Assembly (NCBI GenBank): GCA_030834905.1
Contig: JAUQWZ010000024.1
Span: 124,001 to 188,000 of the forward strand
DNA length: 64,000 bases
Origin: Aggregatilineales bacterium
GTDB taxonomy: Bacteria > Chloroflexota > Anaerolineae > Aggregatilineales > Phototrophicaceae
Reading direction: 5' to 3'
In this document: piece by piece, positions 34,204 through 42,248 of the stretch
Numbering within the stretch: position 1 is the first letter of the stretch
Layout: the number at the start of each line of letters is the position of its first letter
The notes under the pieces: generated by a model
The model's input: only the letters and a program-made list of their open reading frames with translations
What the model was told of the DNA's origin: nothing
The model's database searches: none
Made by a program: the position numbers and the translations under genes

Positions 34204-35451
34204 ATGAGCAAACCCATTGAGCATACGATCACGCCCGAAATCGTGCGGCGGCTGGCGATTCACAGGCAGCGGCTGGCAGGTGACCGCCCACCGGCAACCA
34301 GCAGCGGCATTCTGGACGTGGTGCGCGATATCGGCTGCCTTCAGCTTGACCCGATCAGCGCAGTCGCGCGGAGCCATACGCTGGTGGTGCGCAGTCGGGT
34401 GGGCAACTATGATCTTGAGGAACTCGACCGGCTGCTGTGGCAGGATCGCCATCTGTTCGAGTACTGGGCGCACGCGGCGTCGATTGTGCTGACGGAAGAC
34501 TACCCGATTCACCATGCGCTGATGCGCAGCTACGCCGAAGGGGATTCAGGCTGGCACGTTCGCGTGCGCGAGTGGATCGAGCAAAACAAGGTGCTGCACG
34601 ATTACATCCTCAGCGAAATCACCGCTCGCGGACCGATTGCCTCGCGCGAACTGGAAGAAGTCGGCAGAGACCCTCAGGCGTGGGTATCTACCGGCTGGAC
34701 TTCCGGGCGCAACGTCAGCCGGATGCTCGATTTCCTGTGGCTGAAAGGCAGGATTCTGGTCGCCAACCGCAAAGGTGGGCAGAAGCTGTGGGACTTAGCC
34801 GAGCGCTGCCTGCCTGCTGCCAACGGCAGCGCCCTGACAGACGAGGAGATCGATTATCGGGCTGTCCAGAAGGCGCTGCGGGCGCTGGGTGTCGCCCAGC
34901 CGCGCCATATCAAAATCCACTATATCCGCGACCGCTACCGCAATCTGGACGACACCATCAGCCAGCTAGAGCGCGAAGGAAAAATTCAGCGCGTTCACAT
35001 CAAGGATGGCGATAGGACGCTGCCGGGAACGTGGTACATCCACCGCGACGATCTGCCGCTGCTGGAACGGCTGCAGGCGGGTGGCTGGCAGCCGCGCACC
35101 ACGCTGCTGTCGCCGTTCGACAACCTAATCTGCGACCGGGCGCGTACCGAACTGCTGTTTGACTTTAACTACCGCATCGAGATTTACGTGCCGAAACATA
35201 AACGCCAGTATGGCTACTACGTACTGCCCATCCTTCATGGAGATCGCCTGATTGGACGCATCGATCCGATAATGAACCGCAAGGCGCAGCGGCTGGAAGT
35301 CAACAACGTTTACGCCGAACCCGACGCGCTGGCGGAAGCAGGTCAGGCGGTGCGTGCCGCCATCGAGGAACTGGGGCACTGGCTCGGCGCGAAAGCGATT
35401 GATTACGGCGAAAATATGCCGACTATATGGCGCGGCGCGCTGCCGGGGTAA
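34204..35451 (+). CDS. Winged-helix DNA glycosylase-like protein (AlkX/YcaQ, HTH_42 family)
   Basis: A 415 aa protein of the HTH_42 superfamily, whose characterised members AlkZ and YcaQ are DNA glycosylases that unhook interstrand crosslinks. Tandem winged helices contain CLQLDPISAVARSHTLVVRSR. The Gln-Leu-Asp at 47-49 lies at the position of the catalytic Q-x-Q/Q-x-D motif. FEYWAHAASIV, the central W-x-x-x-R segments, and LLSPFDNLICDRARTELLFDFNYRIEIYVPKHKRQYGYYVLPIL are typical of this family. ATG 34204 has GGAG 5 bases upstream; the open frame to 34072 is non-coding leader. Substrate unproven. Confidence 0.85.
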   Translation: MSKPIEHTITPEIVRRLAIHRQRLAGDRPPATSSGILDVVRDIGCLQLDPISAVARSHTLVVRSRVGNYDLEELDRLLWQDRHLFEYWAHAASIVLTEDYPIHHALMRSYAEGDSGWHVRVREWIEQNKVLHDYILSEITARGPIASRELEEVGRDPQAWVSTGWTSGRNVSRMLDFLWLKGRILVANRKGGQKLWDLAERCLPAANGSALTDEEIDYRAVQKALRALGVAQPRHIKIHYIRDRYRNLDDTISQLEREGKIQRVHIKDGDRTLPGTWYIHRDDLPLLERLQAGGWQPRTTLLSPFDNLICDRARTELLFDFNYRIEIYVPKHKRQYGYYVLPILHGDRLIGRIDPIMNRKAQRLEVNNVYAEPDALAEAGQAVRAAIEELGHWLGAKAIDYGENMPTIWRGALPG

Positions 35452-35460
35452 GGAAAAGTT

Positions 35461-35490
35461 GAACCACTAAGGCACAGAGGGTACAAAGGG
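35461..35490 (+). repeat. Dispersed GACGCAAAG-type repeat, copy 4
   Basis: GAACCACTAAGGCACAGAGG followed by GTACAAAGGG is a diverged copy of the unit seen in the aro operon. Here it follows the YcaQ-like stop and precedes a terminator. Confidence 0.6.
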
Positions 35491-35496
35491 AAATCG

Positions 35497-35525
35497 AAGG
35501 GGCGGGTCATCGACTCGCCCTTTTT
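35497..35525. terminator. Terminator between the convergent YcaQ-like and AlaX genes
   Basis: AAGGGGCGGGTC pairs with GACTCGCCCTT (with G-U pairs) around ATC and is followed by TTTTT on the + strand. The - strand side has a shorter T stretch. Confidence 0.75.
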
Positions 35526-35538
35526 GTTTCGCTGCTGT

Positions 35539-36747
35539 CTACTGCGCGCTCACGACTCGTTCGGCTGCATCCAGCGCTGCCTGCAACTGCGCCGGCGTGC
35601 CGGTGCCGCTGCCCTGCGCCAGCGCCGACTGACCGCCGCCGCGCCCGCCATCAATAGATGCCAGCGCCTGCTGGAGCAGCGCGTTCATATCCTGAGTGAG
35701 ATCGGCGCTGCGAGCAAAGACGAGATGAGCGCGCTCGCTCGCCACGCCAAGCAGGGCGATCACTCCCGCTGTCTGGGTCAGCCGTGACGCCAGCAGGCGA
35801 ATTTCAGCCGCATCACGATCAGCGAAGGCAAGCGAGATCAGCCGGACTCTGCCGAACTCCGGCGCTGCGGTCAGCAGCCGGGCGGCTTCTTCGTCCAGAA
35901 GCTGCTGGCGGGCGCTCTTAAGGTCACTCTGCATCGTTTTGAGGCTGTCCTGCAGGCGCTGAACGGCTTGCGGAAGCTCGTCCATGCCGCAGGTCAGCGC
36001 CGACGTCAGTTGGTAGACCAGCGTGTTTTTGATCCGATAGTCGTTCAGCGCTCGCCACCCGCAGCGGAATTCGACCCGGCTCTTGTCGCCGCGCTTGTCC
36101 ACCCGCACGATTTTAAGGCTGCCAATTTCGCCAGTACGCGATACATGGGTGCCTCCGCAGGCGGTTACGTCAAAGTCCTGAATGTCGATGATCCGCAGTC
36201 CATCGGTCAGCAGGTGTTCGGGCAGTTTGCGGATACGCACGCCGTCGGCGTCCTCAGGCTTGACCAGCCGCGCCGTTACCGGACGGTCGTCAAAGATGAT
36301 CTGGTTGGCGAGGTCTTCTACGCGACTGATCGCGGCGGCGTCCAGCCCGGTGCGGCTCAGGTCAATCGTGACGCTGTCGGCGCTTAGGTGAAAGCCCACT
36401 GTCGCCGCGCCCTCCAGCGTGACAAACGCCTGTGACAGGATGTGCTGCCCGGTGTGGTGCTGCATGTGGTCAAAGCGCCGGTTCCAATCTACCTGTCCAG
36501 TCACGTCGTCGGCTTCGATGGGCGCTGCCAGCACGTGAACGACGGCGGCGTCGCCATCGCGGGCGATCACGTCGCTTACCGGCACGCCGTTGATCGTGCC
36601 GCGGTCGTTCGGCTGACCGCCGCTGGACGGATAGAAGCAGGTCTGGTCAAGCACAACTGCCGGATGATCGTCCACCGTCAGCCGTTCGACCACACGGGCG
36701 CTGAATTCGCGAATATACGAATCGTCGTAGTAAAGGCGTTGGGTCAT
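35539..36747 (-). CDS. Stand-alone alanyl-tRNA editing protein (AlaX-L type) with DHHA1 domain
   Basis: Deacylates mischarged Ser/Gly-tRNA(Ala) in trans. The 402 aa chain lacks the aminoacylation domain of AlaRS. It has the N-terminal editing barrel (LDQTCFYPSSGGQPND), the zinc-binding His pair in QHHTGQHILS (His98, His102), and CGGTH (Cys197, His201). A helical segment follows, then a C-terminal DHHA1-like domain ending in GGRGGGQSALAQGSG, the RNA-binding glycine motif. AGGAGAGA lies 7 bases before the ATG. Confidence 0.92.
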   Translation of the reverse strand: MTQRLYYDDSYIREFSARVVERLTVDDHPAVVLDQTCFYPSSGGQPNDRGTINGVPVSDVIARDGDAAVVHVLAAPIEADDVTGQVDWNRRFDHMQHHTGQHILSQAFVTLEGAATVGFHLSADSVTIDLSRTGLDAAAISRVEDLANQIIFDDRPVTARLVKPEDADGVRIRKLPEHLLTDGLRIIDIQDFDVTACGGTHVSRTGEIGSLKIVRVDKRGDKSRVEFRCGWRALNDYRIKNTLVYQLTSALTCGMDELPQAVQRLQDSLKTMQSDLKSARQQLLDEEAARLLTAAPEFGRVRLISLAFADRDAAEIRLLASRLTQTAGVIALLGVASERAHLVFARSADLTQDMNALLQQALASIDGGRGGGQSALAQGSGTGTPAQLQAALDAAERVVSAQ

Positions 36748-36774
36748 GGTATTTCTCTCCTGGAGCGCGGCAGG

Positions 36775-36803
36775 ATTCTAGTGCGCGATGGATCGGAATG
36801 CAA
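36775..36803 (-). promoter_or_regulatory. Promoter of the AlaX-type gene
   Basis: On the - strand, TTGCAT (36803-36798), a 17-base spacer and TAGAAT (36780-36775), about 28 bases upstream of the start codon. Confidence 0.55.
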
Positions 36804-36879
36804 TTCAGGCGCAGAGGCTCATGGTCTGAAGGATTATCGGCTACAATAGCGACGGTGTTTTTATCTCCAGAGAGCGCTT

Positions 36880-37875
36880 ATGAACACAATTCTTGTGACG
36901 GGTGGCGCGGGTTACATCGGCAGCCACACAGTCGAACTGCTGATAGAGCAGGGCTATGACGTCGTCGTCTTTGACAACCTCTTTAAGGGACACCGGCAGG
37001 CGGTACATCCAAAAGCGCGGCTGATCATCGGCGACCTGCTGGTGCCGGAGCAGATACAGGCAGTCTTTGACGAGTACAGCATTGACGGCGTCTTTCATTT
37101 TGCCTCGCACATCATGGTGCCAGAGAGCATGGTAAAGCCCTGGCTTTACCTGCGCGATAACGTCGTCGCCGCCTCAAACCTGCTGGAAGCGGCGGTTTCC
37201 CATAACGTGAAGCGCTTTATCCTGTCGTCAACCGCGGCGCTGTTCGACCAGCCGAAGCAGATTCCAATTCCGGCAGATGAAGACGTGCTGCCCGGCAGCC
37301 CCTACGGTGAAAGCAAGGCGATGATTGAACGCCAGCTTCACTGGATGGACGAAATCTACGGGCTGAAGTCGTGCTGCCTGCGTTATTTTAACGCCGCCGG
37401 AGCGCACCCAAACGGGCATATTGGCGAAGACCACGACCCGGAAACCCACCTGATTCCGCTGGTGCTGAAAACCGCCCTCGGGCAGCGCGAGAAGATTGTC
37501 ATCTATGGCGATGATTATGCTACGCCGGACGGCACCTGCATTCGCGATTACATCCACGTCATGGATCTGGCGTCGGCGCATGTGGCGGCATTTGAGGCGC
37601 TCGCCGATGGAAAAAGCCGGAAATATAACCTGGGCACCGGCACCGGCTACTCCATTCGCGAGGTCATCGACGCGGCGCGGGTGGTCACCGGCTGCCCGAT
37701 CCCTGAGGCTGCTGGCGCGCGCCGACCGGGTGACCTGCCGATTCTGGTGGCAGACAGCCAGCTTATTCAGTCAGAATTGGGCTGGAAACCGAAATATCCG
37801 GCGCTGGAACAAATCATCGAGACAGCGTGGAAGTGGCACCGCACCCATCCTAACGGCTTTGAGACAGTATCCTAG
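36880..37875 (+). CDS. galE: UDP-glucose 4-epimerase
   Basis: NAD-dependent short-chain dehydrogenase/reductase (extended) interconverting UDP-glucose and UDP-galactose. The 331 aa chain has the Rossmann [48 protein letters not shown] with the catalytic Ser/Thr region, YGESK with the Tyr-x3-Lys pair, [27 protein letters not shown] and [10 protein letters not shown]. The SSTAALFD segment differs from the usual SSSATVYG. It probably supplies UDP-galactose for the nearby glycosyltransferases. Followed by a strong terminator. Confidence 0.94.
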   Translation: MNTILVTGGAGYIGSHTVELLIEQGYDVVVFDNLFKGHRQAVHPKARLIIGDLLVPEQIQAVFDEYSIDGVFHFASHIMVPESMVKPWLYLRDNVVAASNLLEAAVSHNVKRFILSSTAALFDQPKQIPIPADEDVLPGSPYGESKAMIERQLHWMDEIYGLKSCCLRYFNAAGAHPNGHIGEDHDPETHLIPLVLKTALGQREKIVIYGDDYATPDGTCIRDYIHVMDLASAHVAAFEALADGKSRKYNLGTGTGYSIREVIDAARVVTGCPIPEAAGARRPGDLPILVADSQLIQSELGWKPKYPALEQIIETAWKWHRTHPNGFETVS

Positions 37876-37897
37876 CCGCCAATGGACACAGACAACA

Positions 37898-37933
37898 AAA
37901 ATGCTCCTTCTGGTCGTCGAAGGAGCATTTTTT
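37898..37933. terminator. Bidirectional terminator between galE and tRNA-Arg
   Basis: ATGCTCCTTC and GAAGGAGCAT form a perfect 10-bp stem with an 8-base loop. T-runs follow on both strands, so it serves galE (+) and the tRNA transcript (-). Confidence 0.9.
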
Positions 37934-37944
37934 GTATAATCTCA

Positions 37945-38016
37945 TGCCCCCAGCAGGAATCGAACCTGCGCCTTTGCCTCCGGAGGGCAACGCTCTATCC
38001 GCTGAGCTATGGGGGC
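37945..38016 (-). tRNA. tRNA-Arg, anticodon CCG
   Basis: The - strand folds into a full cloverleaf of 72 bases. Acceptor stem GCCCCCA/TGGGGGC with discriminator A; D arm GCTC/GAGC; anticodon stem TTGCC/GGCAA around loop CTCCGGA with anticodon CCG; a 4-base variable loop; T arm GCAGG-TTCGAAT-CCTGC. CCA is not encoded. It reads the CGG arginine codon, in line with the GC-rich codon use. Confidence 0.96.
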
Positions 38017-38030
38017 GAATAGATGAAGGC

Positions 38031-38059
38031 ATTGTATCATTGTTGCCTTAGCGACGCAA
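38031..38059 (-). promoter_or_regulatory. Promoter of tRNA-Arg
   Basis: On the - strand, TTGCGT (38059-38054), a 17-base spacer and TACAAT (38036-38031), about 15-20 bases upstream of the mature tRNA 5' end. Confidence 0.6.
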
Positions 38060-38080
38060 GGTTGATGAGGGACGTGTTGC

Positions 38081-38815
38081 ATGACGTATTATGGTCGATT
38101 TTGGCTTGGCTGCCTGCTGATTTTATTGAGCGCGTGCAGCGCTGTGGGCAGCGCCCCCAACACCAGCGCGACGATACAAGCCGAGCAGACTGAATTTGTC
38201 GGCGAAAGCACGCAAATTGCCAGCACACTGCGCGCGCGCGGCACCGAGGTGATGGTGACTGCCGCCTACGCCGAAACCTACGTTGCCATCTCTGACGGCG
38301 TGAACCGCCAGTTGGCGGCAACCATGCGCGCCCTGATTCCGCCGACGCAGCAGGTGGTGGATACTTCAGGTGAGGTGACGCCGGGACTGATTCCGCGTCC
38401 GGGCGAACTGGCGACCCAGGCACCGAATATGGCTGGCAGCAGCGAGACGACCGTCAGCGCCGATCTGCCAAATATGCTGACCGAAGTCGGCGCTGCGTCG
38501 GGCGTTAACGAGTCCGATGGCTGCGCAGCCACCCGCCAGGATACCTTCAGGACGAACGATCAGGTCATTTATGCAACCGCGCGGGTGCTGAATCCGGTAT
38601 CCGGCACGACGGTGAGCGCGTCGTGGGCATACGCGGGCTACCGGTTCTTTGAAAGCAGCAGCTTCACCATTCAAACGAATGAATCGGCGCTGTGTATCTG
38701 GTTCTATATTGAGCCGTCAGACATTCAGTTTTCGCCGGGAAACTGGTCAGTCCGGTTTACCTTTGATGGAGTCGCGCAGGAACCGGGCGTGTTTTTCAGC
38801 ATTGTCCAGAGCTAA
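38081..38815 (+). CDS. Hypothetical lipoprotein
   Basis: I do not recognise this 244 aa protein. It has a signal peptide with lipobox LLSAC (Cys at 19) and a helical, Ala/Thr/Gln-rich middle (about 25-150). The C-terminal 90 residues have alternating beta pattern (TARVLNPVSGTTVSASW, CIWFYIEPSDIQFSPGNWSVRFTFDG) like an immunoglobulin-type domain. Two Cys in the C-terminal part may pair. It lies first in a group of exported proteins with SH3-like and peptidase domains. Confidence 0.7.
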   Translation: MTYYGRFWLGCLLILLSACSAVGSAPNTSATIQAEQTEFVGESTQIASTLRARGTEVMVTAAYAETYVAISDGVNRQLAATMRALIPPTQQVVDTSGEVTPGLIPRPGELATQAPNMAGSSETTVSADLPNMLTEVGAASGVNESDGCAATRQDTFRTNDQVIYATARVLNPVSGTTVSASWAYAGYRFFESSSFTIQTNESALCIWFYIEPSDIQFSPGNWSVRFTFDGVAQEPGVFFSIVQS

Positions 38816-38913
38816 CCGGGTGAGTCACCGGATGCCAGCCCTCTGGTACAAGCGCCGCATTCGTGCTAACATGAAAAGCCGTTGTCTGACGGCTTGCCAC
38901 TAGAGGAATTTCC

Positions 38914-41007
38914 TTGAAGATTCGCCTCGTCGCCCTGGCATTGATCTGCTCGCTCTTTAGCTTTGCGCTGGTTCAGGCACAAGCCACGCCGACTGCTTCA
39001 CCGACGGCGACTCCGCCCGGAAGCTACGTCATCCGCCCGGATATCTACGTGCGCGGGGGACCGGGAGAGCAGTACATCCCCGTTGGGAGGTTGGTGGAAG
39101 GCAATTCGGTTTTTCCCCTGAATCAAAATGAGGCGGGCACCTGGGTGCTGCTGGCTTACGGGCGCGGCTTTGGCTGGATTCGGCGCGATCTGGCGCATTG
39201 GGCAGTCGATGTAGACGAACTGCCGGTATACGACTCGCTCACGCTCACGCCCAGTCCGGTTCCCGGCAGTCCCACGCGGACGCCGTTCATTTTTACGCCC
39301 ACGCCGCCCGGAAACTGGATCAACGTAGGTCCGCGCGGCGCATTTATCCGAAGCGGACCCGGCTTGACGTATGGAATCCTCGGTGAACTGGTCGATGGCG
39401 ACCCAGTAGCGCCGTTTGGACGTGATGAAGACACCGACTGGATTCTGATCCGGTTTGGCGATGGCTTTGGCTGGATATTTCGCCCGCTTGCCCGCTGGCA
39501 GGATGATCTCGACGCGCTGCCCGTCCTGCGCCCGCCCGACCTGACGCCCAGCGCTACCTTCACCGCCACGGCAACGCCGACTCATTCGCCGACGCCCAGC
39601 GCCACCCCAACCCGGACGCCGTCACCGACGCCAAGTAACACGGCAACGCCAACCGATACACCGCTGCCGACTGCGACGCCGACAGAAACTCACACGGCAA
39701 CCACTGTTCCGACCGATACCGCGACTCACACGCCCGAACCGACGGATACGGCAACGAATACGGCTACGCCAGAGCCAACCGACATGGCGACTCACACGCC
39801 AACACCAGAGCCGACCGAAACGGCGACTCAAACCGATACGCCGCGCCCGCGTTCGACCAGTACCCCCGCGCCGTCGGTTACACCAGTGGTGACCAGCGCT
39901 GTCGCCAGCGTCGTGACCGATACGCCGCCACCGTCGCCAACATCCACCGATACGCCTGAACCGACGGCTGTACCGACTGATACGGCTGCGCCGACCAATA
40001 CCGCGACTCCAGAGCCTACCGCAACCGACACGCCGACGCGGACGCCTGCGCCGACTGAAACGCTGATTCCCACTGACACGCCGACCGAAACTGCCACCCG
40101 GACGGTTCGCCCAACGGCGACGCCAACTGAGACGGCAACCCGACGCGCCACACAGGTCGCCGCGGCTGTCAGTCCATCGGCGACAGCGACCGATATCTCT
40201 ACGCGCATCCCGACCCGCACCCAACCCGCGCCGACGGAGACGCTGGCGCAGGCTGGTCTGGTTGAAACTGACACGCCGCCGCCCACCGAAACGCCAACCG
40301 CGACTGATACGGCTGTTCCGACGAACACGCCGACTCGCACACCGTCAGTGACGCCGACGCAGACCGAAACGAATACGGCGACGACAGCGCCTACGGATAC
40401 GGCAGCAAACACGCCGCTGCCGCCGACCTCAACCGAAATACCCGCGACAACGACCACCGTTCCGACGAACACCATCACCCCATCACCCAGCGTCGTACCG
40501 GACATGATCGGCATTGCCGCGCCTACAGGCGAGGCGGAGATCGGCGCGCCCGATACCCCGCCCGATGCCGGGACTGAGGGACGCTTACCGGTTGAGCTGA
40601 TCGTCGGTGGCGGACTGCTGGCGCTGCTGCTCGTCTATGTCGGCTTATACTGGCGCGGGCTGTCAAGCCTGGAGCGCTACGCGGGCGGCTTTGTGATTGA
40701 TGATTGCCCTGTGTGCCGCAGCGGGCGATTGACGGTTGAAACGCGCCAGGATCGGGTGTTTGGCATCCCGCGGGCGCGTTCGACGGTGCGATGCAGCGCC
40801 TGCCGGTCGGTGCTGCGCGAAGCGGGTCGCCGCCGCTGGCGTTACGCGGTGGATAGAATCGAAAATCCGGCACTGTATGAGCGCTTCAATGGGCGCGTGG
40901 TGGATGAAGAAACGTTGAAATCACTTGCCAGTCAGCCCACCGCGCCGCCGCCCGCGCCGCGTCCCTATACTCCCGCGAAGCCGCCGACCTTCGAGGATGA
41001 GGAATAA
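38914..41007 (+). CDS. Secreted SH3-like protein with Thr/Pro-rich stalk, TM helix and zinc ribbon
   Basis: A 697 aa protein starting at TTG 38914 with GAGG 7 bases upstream. Order: signal peptide (1-22); two bacterial SH3-like domains (about 35-95 with YVRGGPGEQYIPVGRL, and about 128-190 with FIRSGPGLTYGILGEL); a 320-residue region of TPT/TDT/ATPEPT repeats (about 210-530); a transmembrane helix (about 560-580); then a four-Cys zinc ribbon (CPVC and CSAC) with a Pro-rich tail. By topology the SH3 part is outside and the zinc ribbon inside. The Thr/Pro stalk is a likely O-glycosylation target, and a glycosyltransferase unit is 7 kb away. Function unknown. Confidence 0.75.
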   Translation: MKIRLVALALICSLFSFALVQAQATPTASPTATPPGSYVIRPDIYVRGGPGEQYIPVGRLVEGNSVFPLNQNEAGTWVLLAYGRGFGWIRRDLAHWAVDVDELPVYDSLTLTPSPVPGSPTRTPFIFTPTPPGNWINVGPRGAFIRSGPGLTYGILGELVDGDPVAPFGRDEDTDWILIRFGDGFGWIFRPLARWQDDLDALPVLRPPDLTPSATFTATATPTHSPTPSATPTRTPSPTPSNTATPTDTPLPTATPTETHTATTVPTDTATHTPEPTDTATNTATPEPTDMATHTPTPEPTETATQTDTPRPRSTSTPAPSVTPVVTSAVASVVTDTPPPSPTSTDTPEPTAVPTDTAAPTNTATPEPTATDTPTRTPAPTETLIPTDTPTETATRTVRPTATPTETATRRATQVAAAVSPSATATDISTRIPTRTQPAPTETLAQAGLVETDTPPPTETPTATDTAVPTNTPTRTPSVTPTQTETNTATTAPTDTAANTPLPPTSTEIPATTTTVPTNTITPSPSVVPDMIGIAAPTGEAEIGAPDTPPDAGTEGRLPVELIVGGGLLALLLVYVGLYWRGLSSLERYAGGFVIDDCPVCRSGRLTVETRQDRVFGIPRARSTVRCSACRSVLREAGRRRWRYAVDRIENPALYERFNGRVVDEETLKSLASQPTAPPPAPRPYTPAKPPTFEDEE

Positions 41008-41087
41008 GTGACGCTGGCAGTGTGTCCCCACTTTTAGCGACGGGCGGCAGTTGGCAATTACCGAGAGATACAGTTCGAGTGGAGCCT

Positions 41088-42185
41088 ATGTTTCGTAAGT
41101 TCATGTGGTTTGTTTTCACAGCGCTGCTAGCGCTGGCTGTCATGCCTCGCCTGGTGTCGCTGGAAGCCCAGAACAGCACCAACACGCCGGTTCCAACGGC
41201 AAATCTGGTGCCGAGCCGCACGCGCACGCTGCCGCCCACGCGCACCCATACACCGACACGCAGCCTGACGCCGACGCCAACCCTGACGCCATCCTACACG
41301 CTGACGCCTTCGCTGACGCCCACCGAGACGCTGACGCCGTCACCGATTTCATCGCCCACGCGCATGACGCCGGACGCCAGCTACACACCGCCGCCGACCT
41401 GGACGCCACCACCGCCAAACCCCGGCGCGCAGATCGCCGACCATTATGCTTTCAGCCGTCCGATTTCCGACCACGCCACCAACTGGATCGCGCGGACGTA
41501 TCCTTACGGCGGCACCAGCGGCGGGCGCTTGCAGGTGCATCACGGCGTCGATATTCAGAACCCGACCGGAATCGCCATTCTGGCGGTTGCCGATGGGACG
41601 GTTGTATACGCGGGTGATGACCTGAACGTTCGCTTCGCTCCAATCAACAACTATTATGGCAATCTGGTCGTCGTCCAGCACAACTTCAACACGCCGGAAG
41701 GCGAGCCGCTGTTCACGCTCTACGGGCACATGAGCCAGGTATCGGTGCAGGTGGGGCAGGGGGTGGCGGTGGGCGATATTCTGGGGACGGTGGGCGGCAC
41801 CGGCGTGGCGCAGGGACCGCATCTGCATTTGGAAGTGCGGGTAGGTGACTACTACAACTTCGATAATACCCGCAACCCAGAACTGTGGATACGCCCGTTC
41901 CCGACGTTTGGCACGCTGGCGGGGCGCGTGACCGACGCCGACGGCAATCTGCTCTATGACGTCACGCTGCGAATCGAATCAACCGATATTATACGCTATG
42001 CCTTCAGCTATGCCGATGCCTCGGTCAACAGCGACCCGGCATTTGGAGAGAATTTCACGCTGGGCGATTTGCCAGCCAACTATTACACCGTCATCGTTAG
42101 CGACGGTAACCGGGCGCGCTTCCAGCAAATCGTCTACATTTACCCCAACCGCACCACCTGGCTCGACGTGCAGTTGGATCGATAG
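41088..42185 (+). CDS. M23 family metallopeptidase with Thr/Pro linker and C-terminal beta domain
   Basis: A 365 aa secreted protein with a signal peptide (1-27) and a TPT-rich linker (about 30-118). The LytM/M23 peptidase domain follows: HHGVDIQNPTG gives the first His and Asp zinc ligands, FTLYGHMSQVSVQVGQGVAVGD, then GPHLHLEVR the His-x-His ligand. A C-terminal carboxypeptidase-regulatory-like beta domain (GRVTDADGNLLYDVTLRIE) is about 85 residues long. M23 enzymes cut peptidoglycan cross-bridges or are inactive regulators; here the zinc ligands look intact. ATG 41088 follows a GGAG site. Confidence 0.88.
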   Translation: MFRKFMWFVFTALLALAVMPRLVSLEAQNSTNTPVPTANLVPSRTRTLPPTRTHTPTRSLTPTPTLTPSYTLTPSLTPTETLTPSPISSPTRMTPDASYTPPPTWTPPPPNPGAQIADHYAFSRPISDHATNWIARTYPYGGTSGGRLQVHHGVDIQNPTGIAILAVADGTVVYAGDDLNVRFAPINNYYGNLVVVQHNFNTPEGEPLFTLYGHMSQVSVQVGQGVAVGDILGTVGGTGVAQGPHLHLEVRVGDYYNFDNTRNPELWIRPFPTFGTLAGRVTDADGNLLYDVTLRIESTDIIRYAFSYADASVNSDPAFGENFTLGDLPANYYTVIVSDGNRARFQQIVYIYPNRTTWLDVQLDR

Positions 42186-42200
42186 CGACAGGCAGGAAAC

Positions 42201-42235
42201 GGGGCGCGCCAGACACCTGACGCGCCCCATATTTC
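42201..42235. terminator. Hairpin between convergent peptidase and binding-protein genes
   Basis: GGGGCGCG pairs perfectly with CGCGCCCC around a 12-base loop. T-tracts on both sides are weak, so termination efficiency is uncertain. Confidence 0.55.
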
Positions 42236-42248
42236 AGGCTGAAAGCCG

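Noticed and set aside
37850-38032. Short coding frame across the tRNA-Arg region
   Set aside because: The bases form a complete tRNA cloverleaf and a terminator; coding is not credible.
39543-40500. DNA-level tandem repeat (satellite) in the SH3/Thr-Pro gene
   Set aside because: The repetition is in the amino acids (TPT, TDT, ATPEPT) with varied codons, so it is a coding low-complexity stalk and not a DNA repeat array.
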